A stretch of DNA of 64,000 nt from Amycolatopsis oliviviridis. GTDB taxonomy: Bacteria; Actinomycetota; Actinomycetes; Mycobacteriales; Pseudonocardiaceae. A program made the position numbers and the translations under genes. This document shows, piece after piece, positions 31,453 through 40,211 of this stretch (position 1 is its first letter; every line of letters starts with the position of its first letter). The stretch spans positions 744,001 through 808,000 of the forward strand of contig NZ_BNAY01000001.1 in NCBI RefSeq assembly GCF_014654365.1, given 5' to 3'. A model generated the notes under the pieces. The model ran no database searches. It saw only the letters and a program-made list of their open reading frames with translations, and was not told the DNA's origin.

Positions 31453-31866
31453 TCAGTCGTAGAAGCCCATGCTGGTGGACTCGTCCCGGACGAGGAACCG
31501 CGCCTTCGCGGTGATGTCCTGCTTGTAGCTGTCCAGCAAGCTGCCGGGGGTGTAGTCGTAGACCCGGGCGTCGATCTGGACGGTCTGGTCCTTGAAGCGG
31601 GCCGAGCAGCTCAGTGAAGAGCCGGAGAACTCGCCGCACTGAAGCGTGAGGCCGGGGTTCGGCCCGCCGATCATGCCCTCGGCCCGTCCTTTGATGTCGT
31701 ACTGGACTTTGCCCGCGAGGTCCCGCGGTGAGTCCTCGCGATCCGCCACCGAGGTGGGCGCGGGGCTGGGGACGAGTTCCGTGGTGGCCTCGTCGTAGCT
31801 CGGCGCGCACGCGCTGAGCAGGGCGAGCGAGGCAACGGCGAGTACTGGAGCGGCGCGATGTGTCAT
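31453..31866 (-). CDS. Putative lipoprotein
   Basis: A 137-residue exported protein with a lipoprotein signal peptide: VLAVASLALLSAC, lipid-anchored Cys about residue 20. The mature part has two further cysteines (LQCGEFSGSSLSC) likely to form a disulfide and a compact beta-rich domain; it resembles small actinobacterial sensor-like lipoproteins, but I do not recognise a named family. Its ATG overlaps the tetR stop by 4 bases (ATGA), so it is translationally coupled to that regulator, an unusual pairing. Confidence 0.8.
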   Translation of the reverse strand: MTHRAAPVLAVASLALLSACAPSYDEATTELVPSPAPTSVADREDSPRDLAGKVQYDIKGRAEGMIGGPNPGLTLQCGEFSGSSLSCSARFKDQTVQIDARVYDYTPGSLLDSYKQDITAKARFLVRDESTSMGFYD

Positions 31867-32459
31867 GGGGTTTTCCTCGGGGTGGCGGTGATCCTCGACA
31901 GGTGGAGGTCGATCAGGGCGACGGCCTCTTCGCCGGTCTGGTAACCCAGCAGCACCGCGTCCCCCAGGCCGGACATCAGGGCCAGGAGCAGGCCGGCCTC
32001 GGTGGCGGGCTCGACGGTGGGCAGGAGATCGCCGTCGTCCCGCGCGGCGGCGATCATGGCCGCCACCGCGTCGCGGAGCTGGCCATGGCCGGTCCGGAAA
32101 TGACCGGCGATCTCCGCATCCTTCAGCGCGCGCACCAGGAAGGCATTGGCGACCAGCGCGTCGTCCCGGGCGGCGTCGTCCAGGGGGAGGAGGGCGACGA
32201 GCAGGTCGCGCACGGTCGGGTCGGCCTCCGGTGGGGCGGCGGTGATCCGCTCTTCGAGTCCGCTTCGCAGGGTCGTCGTCGCGAAGCGCAGCATGTCGTC
32301 CCTCGACGCGAAGTAGTGCTGGACGAACCCTTTCGAGATCCCGGCTTCGGCCGCGACCTCGTTCAGGCTGACGCCTTCGAGTCCCCGGTCGGCCGCGATG
32401 CGGCGGACGGCCGCGGCGATCTGCTGCCGCCGGTGCTCGTGATCGACTCGCTTGGGCAC
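31863..32459 (-). CDS. TetR-family transcriptional regulator (BetI-like)
   Basis: A 198-residue TetR regulator. The helix-turn-helix is RRQQIAAAVRRIAADRGLEGVS and NEVAAEAGISKGFVQHYFASRDDML, followed by an all-helical ligand domain similar to BetI/TetR_C_6 members. GTG start with GGAGGAG upstream. It is divergent from an alpha/beta hydrolase gene across 88 bases carrying two palindromes, so it should repress both directions. The effector is unknown. Confidence 0.92.
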   Translation of the reverse strand: MPKRVDHEHRRQQIAAAVRRIAADRGLEGVSLNEVAAEAGISKGFVQHYFASRDDMLRFATTTLRSGLEERITAAPPEADPTVRDLLVALLPLDDAARDDALVANAFLVRALKDAEIAGHFRTGHGQLRDAVAAMIAAARDDGDLLPTVEPATEAGLLLALMSGLGDAVLLGYQTGEEAVALIDLHLSRITATPRKTP

Positions 32460-32470
32460 CGCTCCTCCTT

Positions 32471-32533
32471 TTGGCAGTCCGATCAGATTGCCAACATATC
32501 ACCAACTGCTTTACAATCCGATCGTACCGTAAA
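32471..32533. promoter_or_regulatory. Two TetR-type operators and a sigma-70 promoter
   Basis: Palindrome 1, 32471-32494, has TTGGCA/TGCCAA arms (10 of 12 positions pair). Palindrome 2, 32510-32533, has TTTAC/GTAAA arms (9 of 12 pair). On the plus strand TTGCCA (32488-32493) and TACAAT (32512-32517), 18 bases apart, form a good promoter for the hydrolase, with -35 inside operator 1 and -10 inside operator 2. Confidence 0.65.
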
Positions 32534-32547
32534 AAGAGGAGGGCGAA

Positions 32548-33444
32548 ATGAAGCTGGGCGGGTTCGCCTCGTCGGAGGCGCGAGCCGAGTACGAGGCTGT
32601 GTACGAACGTGGTCTGGCGGCGTTGCCCACGCCGGCCGGGACGCACGACATCCAGACGGCGTTCGGGGTGGCGCGGGTGTACCGCTTCGGGCGGCCGGGC
32701 GGAACGCCGATCGTGCTGTTGCCCGGCCGGGCCGGGACCGTCGTGATGTGGGAGCCCAACCTCAAGGCGCTGCTGCGGCATGGCGAGGTCTACGCGATGG
32801 ACCTCATCGGCGAGGCAGGACGCAGCGAACAGACCGCGCCCATCCGCGACGGCGCGGACCAGGCCGCCTGGCTGACCACGGTGCTCACGCACCTCGACCT
32901 GCCGTCCGTCCACCTGATCGGGTACTCGTTCGGCGGCTGGCTCGCGGCGAACTTCGCCGCGCGGGCACCGGAACGGCTCAAGTCGCTCACCGTGATCGAC
33001 CCCGTGCTGACGTTCGGCGGCTTGACCGCGGGACTGGTCGTCCGAGCCACACTTTCCGCTGTCCCCGTCGTCGACCGGTGGGCCCGACCGTCGTTCCTCC
33101 GCTGGATCTCCGGGGGCGCGGAAGTCGATGCCACGGATCCGGTCGCGCGGGTGATCGACGAAGGAATGCGGACCTACCGCATCGCCCTGCCTGCCCCCAG
33201 GTTGTTCACCGACGAACAGTTGCGCTCACTGAAAATGCCCGTGCTGGCCCTCGTGGCCGGGCGCAGCGGCATCCATCATCCCGAACGCGCGGCCGCTCGT
33301 GCCCGCAAGCTCTTGCCGCAAGGACAGGTCGAGCTGTGGCCGTCGGCGACCCACGCGATCGCGGGCGAAGCGGCGGACGAGGTCAACGCGCGGATCTTGA
33401 CCTTCCTGTCCGAATGCGACGCGGCCGGGAAGGCGCCCTCGTGA
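32548..33444 (+). CDS. Alpha/beta-hydrolase fold protein
   Basis: A 298-residue alpha/beta hydrolase. GRAGTVVMWEPNL holds the oxyanion region, GYSFGG the nucleophile (Ser127), FGGLTAG follows the cap start, and THAIAGEAAD the catalytic His. No signal peptide. It resembles carboxylesterases and lactonases of the MhpC group. ATG start with an AGGAGGG ribosome-binding site. Its stop overlaps the next gene's GTG by 4 bases. It is under direct control of the divergent TetR by operator placement. Substrate unknown. Confidence 0.87.
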   Translation: MKLGGFASSEARAEYEAVYERGLAALPTPAGTHDIQTAFGVARVYRFGRPGGTPIVLLPGRAGTVVMWEPNLKALLRHGEVYAMDLIGEAGRSEQTAPIRDGADQAAWLTTVLTHLDLPSVHLIGYSFGGWLAANFAARAPERLKSLTVIDPVLTFGGLTAGLVVRATLSAVPVVDRWARPSFLRWISGGAEVDATDPVARVIDEGMRTYRIALPAPRLFTDEQLRSLKMPVLALVAGRSGIHHPERAAARARKLLPQGQVELWPSATHAIAGEAADEVNARILTFLSECDAAGKAPS

Positions 33445-34061
33445 CGGCGCGCGGGAGGAACCCGACGCTTTCGTTGCTGCTCTGGGACGTCGCGCTGCCG
33501 TTGGCCGCCTACTACGGGCTCCGGATCGCCGGGCAGAGCGAACAGGTCTCGTTGCTGGCCGGGGCCGTGCTGGCGGCTTGCCGGATCGCCTGGGTCGCGG
33601 TCCGTGACCGGTCCTTCGACGGCTTCGCCGCGTTGCTGGCCGGGGTCCTCGGGGTCGGGCTCGTGCTCTCCCTGGTCACTGGTGACGCGAAGTTCTTGCT
33701 GCTGAAGGAATCCTTCGCCACCGGGACAGCCGCGATCGTGCTGCTGGTGAGCTGTTTCAGCCGGACGCCGATGGTGCTCGTCGCCGTGCGCGCCGGTTCC
33801 AGTGCGGCGAAACGCGCCGAGATCGACAGGCTCAGTGACGAGGTGCCCGCCTTCCGCCGGGCCTTCACCCGGATGTCGGCGGTGTGGGGACTCGCTCTGC
33901 TGCTGGAGGCCGTGATCCGGGTGCCGCTGGTCTACCTCTTGTCGGCCGACGTGATGAACGCGCTCAGCGTGGTCCTGCTCGTCGCAGTCATCGGCGGTTT
34001 GTCCCTGTGGTCGGTCCGGTATGCCGAAAAGGTCCAGAAAAGGCACACCGTGTCCGCGTGA
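33441..34061 (+). CDS. VC0807-like membrane protein
   Basis: A 206-residue integral membrane protein with about six spans, for example SLLLWDVALPLAAYYGLRIAG at the N terminus and GLALLLEAVIRVPLVYLLS and LSVVLLVAVIGGLSLWSV near the C terminus. The pattern matches the VC0807 family of unknown function. GTG overlaps the hydrolase stop, so the two are co-translated and TetR-controlled. Its stop abuts the stop of the convergent gene directly. Confidence 0.8.
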   Translation: MTARGRNPTLSLLLWDVALPLAAYYGLRIAGQSEQVSLLAGAVLAACRIAWVAVRDRSFDGFAALLAGVLGVGLVLSLVTGDAKFLLLKESFATGTAAIVLLVSCFSRTPMVLVAVRAGSSAAKRAEIDRLSDEVPAFRRAFTRMSAVWGLALLLEAVIRVPLVYLLSADVMNALSVVLLVAVIGGLSLWSVRYAEKVQKRHTVSA

Positions 34062-34859
34062 CTACGGGTGCCTGTCCGCCTGCTCCGCGAACACCCGCAC
34101 CGCTTCGTTGATGGCCGCACAGCGCGCGTTGCGGACGGCCTCGTTCAGCGGCCGCAAGGCTTCCGCTCGCTGAAGCGCCGCTGACGAGGAGAGCGCGCCG
34201 CCGGGGTCGTCGGACTCGGCGATGGCGAGGATCGCCGCGATCTCCTCGGACCGCTGCAGCACCCGCAGCGCCCGGCTGGGCATCCCGGCAGGCCAGGGCG
34301 AATCGGTCGCCGAGCGCAGCCGCGCCGAGAGTTCCGCTCGCACGCCCGGTCGTTCGCTGGCGACGTCCAGCGTCTGCAAAGCGCCGGCGCTCGCGCGGAT
34401 CGCGTCGGTCAGGCCGTGCTCGGCCTCGCCCAGCGGGCGATATTCGAGGACGCCCGGTGTCGGCACCGAGTACACGGTCCACCGCATCAGGCCTTCGGCG
34501 ATCGCCTCGGGCACCACGCCGTAGCCGAGATCTGGCAGCACTGCGGCATCGCCGGTCCGCAACGCGGCCTCGGTGAACGGCCCGCCACCGCCCAGTCCCC
34601 GGACGTCGCCGGGCACCGGGAGCAGCAGCTGCATGCTCTTCGCGCCTTGCGAGCGCAGGGCGAGCAGCAACTGGACCGGGGTCGCGGCCCGGTTGAACGC
34701 GAGTGGCAGGTCGAACGCTTCGGCGGCCGCCGCGTCGGCGGCGACGAAGTCGTGGGCTTCGCCCCAGACCTGAAGGGCGTCAAGGACGTCGTCGGAGGCG
34801 GCGGCTCCGTTCAGCCACGCCGAAGACCAGACCGCGAGGGTCGCACTAGGACGGCACAC
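34062..34859 (-). CDS. Conserved actinobacterial protein of unknown function
   Basis: A 265-residue soluble protein I do not recognise. It begins CRPSATLAVWSSAWLNG, then ALQVWGEAHDFV, and contains a Gly-rich PVPGDVRGLGGGGPF and GYGVVPEAI segment; the C terminus is Ala/Glu-rich helix. The GTG at 34857-34859 is chosen because TAAAAT lies 7 bases upstream, a near-consensus -10 for a leaderless message. Longer upstream starts would read through this promoter. No membrane span or signal peptide. Convergent with the VC0807-like gene with no intervening base. Confidence 0.75.
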   Translation of the reverse strand: MCRPSATLAVWSSAWLNGAAASDDVLDALQVWGEAHDFVAADAAAAEAFDLPLAFNRAATPVQLLLALRSQGAKSMQLLLPVPGDVRGLGGGGPFTEAALRTGDAAVLPDLGYGVVPEAIAEGLMRWTVYSVPTPGVLEYRPLGEAEHGLTDAIRASAGALQTLDVASERPGVRAELSARLRSATDSPWPAGMPSRALRVLQRSEEIAAILAIAESDDPGGALSSSAALQRAEALRPLNEAVRNARCAAINEAVRVFAEQADRHP

Positions 34860-34866
34860 CGGACTG

Positions 34867-34872
34867 ATTTTA
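34867..34872 (-). promoter_or_regulatory. Leaderless -10 TAAAAT for the 34859 start
   Basis: TAAAAT on the minus strand, 7 bases, then GTG. It overlaps the stop codon of the upstream membrane protein gene. Confidence 0.55.
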
Positions 34873-35361
34873 GTCGGGCTTCGAAGCAGCGGGGCCGCCC
34901 GTCCCCGCGACGCGGACCACATCACCGTCTCCTCGGCGTGCGAACAACGACCGCAGGCGGGTCCCGTTGGCGATCACCGCGACACCGATCAGGACGAGCC
35001 CGCAGAGTCCTTGTTCCACCCGCATCCACACCGGCAGGAAGCCGGGGAGCGAGATCAGCACCGCGATGGCCACGACCATGGCCGCCGAGGCGATCCGCAG
35101 CCGCAGGTACGCGCCGCGACGCCCCCGTGTGGTCCCGACGACGAACAGGAACAGCACCACGGACGCGACGAGAACGCCCTCGCCGCGGACCCAGACGAGG
35201 TCGGTCACCAGATCCGGCCGGTTCCGCCAGAGGTAGGCCACGCCGAGGGTCAGGACACTGAGGCCGATATAGCAGGAGACGAGCACCTTGATCCGGCGGA
35301 AGTCGGCGCGGACGCGGGGGTGGCGGAGTTCGCCGTCCGGTATGGGTGGTTTCTTGGGCAT
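34870..35361 (-). CDS. Small four-span membrane protein of unknown function
   Basis: A 163-residue protein with four predicted spans: VLVSCYIGLSVLTLGVAYLW, LVASVVLFLFVVG, AAMVVAIAVLISLPGFLPV and LCGLVLIGVAVIAN. Cytoplasmic ends are positively charged (MPKKPP, LFARRG). The ATG at 35359-35361 has GGAAGG upstream. I do not recognise a family. It is divergent from the AAA+/VWA pair and upstream of another unknown gene. Confidence 0.72.
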   Translation of the reverse strand: MPKKPPIPDGELRHPRVRADFRRIKVLVSCYIGLSVLTLGVAYLWRNRPDLVTDLVWVRGEGVLVASVVLFLFVVGTTRGRRGAYLRLRIASAAMVVAIAVLISLPGFLPVWMRVEQGLCGLVLIGVAVIANGTRLRSLFARRGDGDVVRVAGTGGPAASKPD

Positions 35362-35481
35362 GGATCCAGCCTTCCGGGATGGCGCGTCTCCCACATCGAC
35401 CGATCCTTTGAGCCGCCCTCCACCGATCGGTTGATCCAGAGCTGGAGTTGCTTCACGTCGACAGGGGCCATGATCGCGACG

Positions 35482-35487
35482 TAGCGT
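35482..35487 (+). promoter_or_regulatory. Leaderless -10 TAGCGT for the AAA+ gene
   Basis: TAGCGT, 7 bases, then GTG at 35495; no Shine-Dalgarno sequence. Confidence 0.45.
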
Positions 35488-35494
35488 CGAACGG

Positions 35495-36892
35495 GTGAAC
35501 GATGTTCCCGCAAACCTGCCCCGGACCGCCGGGGACCTCCGCGCGGCGGGTCACCTGCCGCGTTCGATCAAACAAGAACTGCACGACAACCTGCTCGCCA
35601 TGCTCCGCGCCGGGGAAGACCCCTGGCCGGGGATCGTCGGTTTCTCGCGGACCGTGGTGCCACAGCTGGAACGCGCGTTGCTGGCCGGGCACGACGTCGT
35701 CCTCCTCGGCGAACGCGGTCAGGGCAAGACGCGCCTGCTGCGCACCCTCGCGGGACTGCTCGACGAATGGACGCCCGTCATCGAGGGCGCCGAACTGGCG
35801 GAACACCCGCTCGACCCGATCACCCCGGAGTCACGCCGCCGTGCCGCCGAGCTCGGCGACGCCCTGCCGGTGACCTGGCGCCACCGCGACGAGCGGTACA
35901 CGGAGAAACTGGCCACACCGGACACTTCGGTCGGTGACCTGATCGGCGACGTCGACCCGGTGAAGGTCGCCGAAGGCCGCAGCCTCGGCGATCCCGAGAC
36001 CATCCACTTCGGACTCGTCCCGCGCGCCCACCGCGGCATCGTGGCGATCAACGAGCTGCCGGACCTCGCCGAGCGCATCCAGGTCGCGCTGCTGAACGTG
36101 ATGGAGGAACGCGACATCCAGGTGCGCGGGTACACCCTGCGCCTGCCGCTGGACGTACTCCTGGTGTCGACGGCCAACCCGGAGGACTACACCAACCGCG
36201 GCCGCATCATCACCCCGCTCAAGGACCGGTTCGGCGCGGAGATCCGGACGCACTACCCGCTCGACGTCGACGCCGAGATCGCGGTCGTCCGGCAGGAGGC
36301 GCGTCTGGTCGCCGAGGTCGGCGAGCCGCTGCTGGAGGTGCTCGCGCGGTTCGTGCGGAACCTGCGTGAATCGCCGGCCATCGACCAGCGGTCCGGCGTC
36401 TCGGCCCGGTTCGCCGTCGCGGCGGCGGAAACCGTCGGCGCGGCCGCGCTGCGCCGGTCCGCGCTCACCGGCGAAGAGCCCGCCGTGGCGCGTCCGGTCG
36501 ACCTCGACGCCGTACCCGCGGTTCTGCGCGGCAAGCTCGAATTCGAGCCGGGGGAGGAGGGACGCGAGACCGAGCACCTCGTGCACCTGCTGCGCCGGGC
36601 GGTCGCGGAGACGGCCCGTTCGCGGTTCGCCGGCCTGGACCTCGTGCCGCTGGCCGACGCCGTCGAGAACGGGCACCTGGTCGCGACCGGGGAACGCGTT
36701 CCCGGCAAGGACGTCCTCGCCGCCTTGCCCGAACTGCCGGTACTCCACGATGTCGCCGCGCGTGCCGGTGTCGGCCCGGACGAACCGGCGGGGCGGATCG
36801 CGGCGGCGGTCGAACTGGCGCTGGAATCGCTGTTCCTGTCGAGGAGACTCGCCAAAGACTCCGACGACTCGACGACCGTCTACGGCCGATGA
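35495..36892 (+). CDS. MoxR/magnesium-chelatase-type AAA+ ATPase
   Basis: A 465-residue AAA+ ATPase related to ChlI/BchI and MoxR. Walker A GERGQGKT (residues 72-79, Lys78), then an unusual Walker B GIVAINELPDL where Asn replaces the first Asp, sensor 1 LVSTANPEDYTNRGR and KDRFGAEIRTHYP. The preserved Glu suggests it still hydrolyses ATP, and the ChlI family tolerates this change. It overlaps the VWA gene by 4 bases (ATGA), giving an ATPase-VWA pair analogous to BchI-BchD or MoxR-VWA machines that remodel or metallate a client. No client gene is adjacent. GTG start, probably leaderless. Confidence 0.85.
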   Translation: MNDVPANLPRTAGDLRAAGHLPRSIKQELHDNLLAMLRAGEDPWPGIVGFSRTVVPQLERALLAGHDVVLLGERGQGKTRLLRTLAGLLDEWTPVIEGAELAEHPLDPITPESRRRAAELGDALPVTWRHRDERYTEKLATPDTSVGDLIGDVDPVKVAEGRSLGDPETIHFGLVPRAHRGIVAINELPDLAERIQVALLNVMEERDIQVRGYTLRLPLDVLLVSTANPEDYTNRGRIITPLKDRFGAEIRTHYPLDVDAEIAVVRQEARLVAEVGEPLLEVLARFVRNLRESPAIDQRSGVSARFAVAAAETVGAAALRRSALTGEEPAVARPVDLDAVPAVLRGKLEFEPGEEGRETEHLVHLLRRAVAETARSRFAGLDLVPLADAVENGHLVATGERVPGKDVLAALPELPVLHDVAARAGVGPDEPAGRIAAAVELALESLFLSRRLAKDSDDSTTVYGR

Positions 36893-38847
36893 GCTTCCTC
36901 CCTGAGGGATATTCGTACGGGCCGTGGCACGACGGCCCGGATCCGCTGGCGCCGCCGGCGGACCTGCGGGACGCGCTCGACGAGATCGGCCGCGACGTCA
37001 TGGCGGGCGCCTCGCCCCGGTCCGCGCTGGAAGAGCTGCTGCGGCGCGGTACTCCGCGCACCGCCGGGCTGGACGAGCTGACCAGGCGGCTTTGGCAGCG
37101 CCGGTCGGAGATCCAGCGGCGGCATCGGCTGGGCGGCACGCTCCAGGAGGTCCGGCGGTTGCTGGACGAGGCGCTGGAGGCCGAGCGGCGAGAGCTGTTC
37201 CCCGATCCGGACGACGACGCCCGCTTCCGCGAGGCGCAGCTGGACGCCCTTCCGCCGGGAACGGCGGCGGCCGTCCGCGAACTCGGTCAGTACGACTGGC
37301 GCTCACAGCAGGGCAGGGAGAACTTCGAGAAGATCCGCGACCTGCTCGGCCGGGAACTGCTGGATTCCCGTTTCGAAGGGATGAAGGAAGCACTCCAGAA
37401 CGCCGGACCGGAGGACGCCGAGCGGGCGAACAAGATGCTCGCCGACCTCAACGCACTCCTGGCCGCGCACGCCCAGGGGCGCGAGGACGTCCCCGAACGG
37501 TTCGCGGAGTTCATGCGTGAGCACGGCGAGTTCTTCCCGGAGAACCCGAAGAACGTCGAGGAGCTGATCGACGTCCTCGCTGCCCGCGCCGCCGCGGCCC
37601 AGCGGATGCTCAACTCGATGACGCCCGAGCAGCGCGCCGAACTGGCCGAGCTGTCCCAGCAGGCGTTCGGCGATCCCCGGCTCGCGCAACAGCTGTCCAC
37701 TTTGGACGCCCAGCTGCGCGCGCTGCGGCCCGGCGAGGACTGGACGTCGTCGGAACGGTTCCGGGGCAACGATCCGCTCGGCCTCGGCGAGGGCGCCAGG
37801 GCGATGTCCGATCTGGCCGAACTGGACGCGCTGGCCGAACAACTCGGCCAGTCGTACCCGGGCGCGAGGCTGGAGGACATCGACGTCGACGCGCTGGAAC
37901 GACAGCTCGGACCGGATGCCGGAGTCGACGCGCGGCGGCTGTCCGAACTGGAACGCGAGCTCCGCCGCCAAGGTCTGTTCGAACGAGCACCCGACGGCAC
38001 GCTCCGGTTGTCCCCCAAGGCTTTGCGGCGGCTGGGGGAGACGGCGCTCGCCGACGTCGTGCACGCGTTGCGCGGCAAGACGGGGCAGCGGGAGACCGAG
38101 TCGGCCGGGGCCGCGGGCGAGCCGACCGGCGCGACCAGGCCGTGGCGGTTCGGGGACATGCAGCCGTGGGACGTCTCCCGGACGGTCCGCAACTCCGTCC
38201 TGCGCTCGGTTTCGGTGGGCGAGCGGTCGGTCCGGATGGACGTCTCCGACGTCGAGGTGATCGAGACCGAGCACCGGTCGCGCGCGGCGGTCGCGTTGCT
38301 CGTGGACACCTCGTGGTCGATGGTGCAGGAGGGCCGCTGGCTGCCGATGAAGCGGACGGCGCTCGCGCTGCACCAGCTGATCAGCACCCGGTTCCGCAAC
38401 GACGCGCTTCAGCTGATCACCTTCGGCCGCTACGCGACATCGGTCGAACTGGCGGAGCTGGTGGGGCTCGAAGGCGCCTGGGAGCAGGGCACCAACGCCC
38501 ACCACGCACTCCTGCTGGCCGGACGGCATCTGCGGCGGCACCCGGACGCGCAGCCGGTGGTCCTGATGGTGACCGACGGCGAGCCGACAGCGCATCTGGA
38601 GCCCGACGGCACGGCGGAATTCGACTACCCGCCCCAGCCGAGGACGCTGCTCAAGACACTGTCCGAAGTGGACCGGATGGCGAAACTGGGCGCGTCGGTG
38701 ACGGTGTTCCGGCTCGGTGACGACCCGCGCCTGACGGAGTTCGTCGACCTGCTCGCACGCCGTTCGGGCGGCCGGGTGGTCGCCCCAGATCTCGACGGGC
38801 TCGGCGCCGCGGTGGTCGGCGACTACCTGCGGACGAGAAAGCGGTAG
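36889..38847 (+). CDS. VWA-domain protein partnered with the AAA+ ATPase
   Basis: A 652-residue soluble protein. The N-terminal 420 residues are highly charged, helical and Glu/Arg/Leu-rich. The C-terminal VWA domain (about 465-650) has an intact MIDAS, DTSWS with Asp473-Ser475-Ser477 and VTDGEPT later. Unlike the VWA protein of the moxR operon it has no membrane span, so this machine acts in the cytoplasm. The start codon overlaps the ATPase stop. The stop lies one base from the convergent P450 stop. Large helical-VWA proteins of this kind are poorly characterised. Confidence 0.87.
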   Translation: MSFLPEGYSYGPWHDGPDPLAPPADLRDALDEIGRDVMAGASPRSALEELLRRGTPRTAGLDELTRRLWQRRSEIQRRHRLGGTLQEVRRLLDEALEAERRELFPDPDDDARFREAQLDALPPGTAAAVRELGQYDWRSQQGRENFEKIRDLLGRELLDSRFEGMKEALQNAGPEDAERANKMLADLNALLAAHAQGREDVPERFAEFMREHGEFFPENPKNVEELIDVLAARAAAAQRMLNSMTPEQRAELAELSQQAFGDPRLAQQLSTLDAQLRALRPGEDWTSSERFRGNDPLGLGEGARAMSDLAELDALAEQLGQSYPGARLEDIDVDALERQLGPDAGVDARRLSELERELRRQGLFERAPDGTLRLSPKALRRLGETALADVVHALRGKTGQRETESAGAAGEPTGATRPWRFGDMQPWDVSRTVRNSVLRSVSVGERSVRMDVSDVEVIETEHRSRAAVALLVDTSWSMVQEGRWLPMKRTALALHQLISTRFRNDALQLITFGRYATSVELAELVGLEGAWEQGTNAHHALLLAGRHLRRHPDAQPVVLMVTDGEPTAHLEPDGTAEFDYPPQPRTLLKTLSEVDRMAKLGASVTVFRLGDDPRLTEFVDLLARRSGGRVVAPDLDGLGAAVVGDYLRTRKR

Positions 38848-38848
38848 C

Positions 38849-40162
38849 TCAGCGGCCGGTCACCTTGATCCTGGCTCCCCGCGCCGGTTCCAGGGTGATC
38901 GGCCGCGACCGGATCCGTTCCGGCCGCGCGTGTTCCGGGGCGACGGCGAACCGGCCGAACAGCTCCCGCAGCACGATCGAGCCCTCCATCAACGAGAAGC
39001 CCGCGCCGAGGCACCGGCGCGCGCCACCGCCGAACGGCAGCCAGCTGCCCGCCGGGGGCGAACCGTCGAGGAACCGCCGGGGCCGGAAGAGCCTCGCATC
39101 GGGATGGTGATCGTCGTCGCCGTGGACGACGAGGATCGACGGCATGACGTCGAAGCCGGCAGGGATCCGGTAGCCGCCGATTTCGACGTCCTCGGTCAGC
39201 CGTCGAACGACCTCGCCCACCACGGGGCGCAGCCGCAACGACTCCTTCATCACCGCTTCGAGTGCCTTTTCGTCGCCTTCGTCCGCCGCCCGCGTGGTGA
39301 ACGCGGCCTGCTCGGGATCCCGGGAAATCTCGTGCAGTGCCCAGGCGAGCGCGGTCGCCGTGGTTTCGTGCCCGGCGAGCAGCAGGGTGACCAGCTGGTC
39401 ACGGAGCTCCGCGTCGCTCAGTTCGTCCCCGTCGGCGGGCACCGTGAGGAGGCGGGACAGGACGTCGGTCCGCTGGTCGAGATCGGACGCCTGGCGCCGT
39501 TCGGAGATCTCGGCGTAGAGCAGCTCGTCGACCCGGGCCTGTCGTTCGGCGTACGTGCGCCAGGGCCGGTAGCGCTGGAGGCGAGGACTCTGCCAGCCGA
39601 TCACCTGGACCAGGTCGAGCTCCACCAGATGTCCGATCAGCCGCCGGAGTTCGTCGAGCCGCGGTCCTTCCGCGACACCGAACACGACCCGCAGGATGAT
39701 CTCCAGCGTCAGCGCGCGCATCCGGTCGTGCGCGCCGAACGCCCGGTTCTGCGGCCAGCGGTCCAGTTCGGCCGTGGTCAGCTCGGTGATCATGGCGCGG
39801 TAGCCGCGCAGTGCCGCGCCGTTGAACGCGGGCATCAGCAGCTTCCGGGTGCGCAGATGGGTGTCTTCGTCGGTGACCAGGACGGAGTGGTCGCCCATGA
39901 GCGGCTTCAGGGTGACGTTGCCTTCGCCGCCGTGGAACGTCGTGACCGGCCCGGAGAACACGGTCTTGATGTCGTCGAGATCGGTGAGCATGACGATGTC
40001 GCGGTGTGGCGCGAACTTCATCCGGACGACGGATCCGTAGCGGCGCTTGAGCAGCGGAAGCACGTGATGCCGGAGGTTGCCCACGACGAGCGTCTGGACG
40101 AGGGCGGGCAGCGGTGGCCCCGGCGGCAGTGTGGTCGACGTGATGGTTCCGGCTCTCCCCAT
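38849..40162 (-). CDS. Cytochrome P450
   Basis: A 437-residue soluble P450 monooxygenase. I-helix AGHETT (residues 263-268), ExxR in KESLRLRPVVGEVVRR, and heme loop FGGGARRCLGAGFS with ligand Cys384. The N terminus (LPPGPPLP) lacks a membrane anchor, as in bacterial class I enzymes, and the sequence resembles the CYP110/CYP135-138 type with a RRFLDG meander. No ferredoxin or reductase gene is adjacent. It is divergent from a TipA-like MerR regulator 49 bases away, which may control it. Substrate unknown. Confidence 0.94.
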   Translation of the reverse strand: MGRAGTITSTTLPPGPPLPALVQTLVVGNLRHHVLPLLKRRYGSVVRMKFAPHRDIVMLTDLDDIKTVFSGPVTTFHGGEGNVTLKPLMGDHSVLVTDEDTHLRTRKLLMPAFNGAALRGYRAMITELTTAELDRWPQNRAFGAHDRMRALTLEIILRVVFGVAEGPRLDELRRLIGHLVELDLVQVIGWQSPRLQRYRPWRTYAERQARVDELLYAEISERRQASDLDQRTDVLSRLLTVPADGDELSDAELRDQLVTLLLAGHETTATALAWALHEISRDPEQAAFTTRAADEGDEKALEAVMKESLRLRPVVGEVVRRLTEDVEIGGYRIPAGFDVMPSILVVHGDDDHHPDARLFRPRRFLDGSPPAGSWLPFGGGARRCLGAGFSLMEGSIVLRELFGRFAVAPEHARPERIRSRPITLEPARGARIKVTGR

Positions 40163-40199
40163 ACCCCGGTTCTACGCGCGATGCGTGACGGAGTCCACC

Positions 40200-40205
40200 T
40201 ACGCT
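40200..40205 (+). promoter_or_regulatory. Leaderless -10 TACGCT for the MerR gene
   Basis: TACGCT, 6 bases, then ATG at 40212. Upstream, GTGACGGAGTCCAC (40185-40198) is a weak dyad that could be a MerR-type site. Confidence 0.4.
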
Positions 40206-40211
40206 GGGCCG

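Noticed and set aside
35495..38847. Magnesium chelatase for chlorophyll or cobalt chelatase
   Set aside because: The pair lacks the large H/CobN subunit and no tetrapyrrole insertion gene is adjacent, so only the ATPase-VWA machine is claimed.
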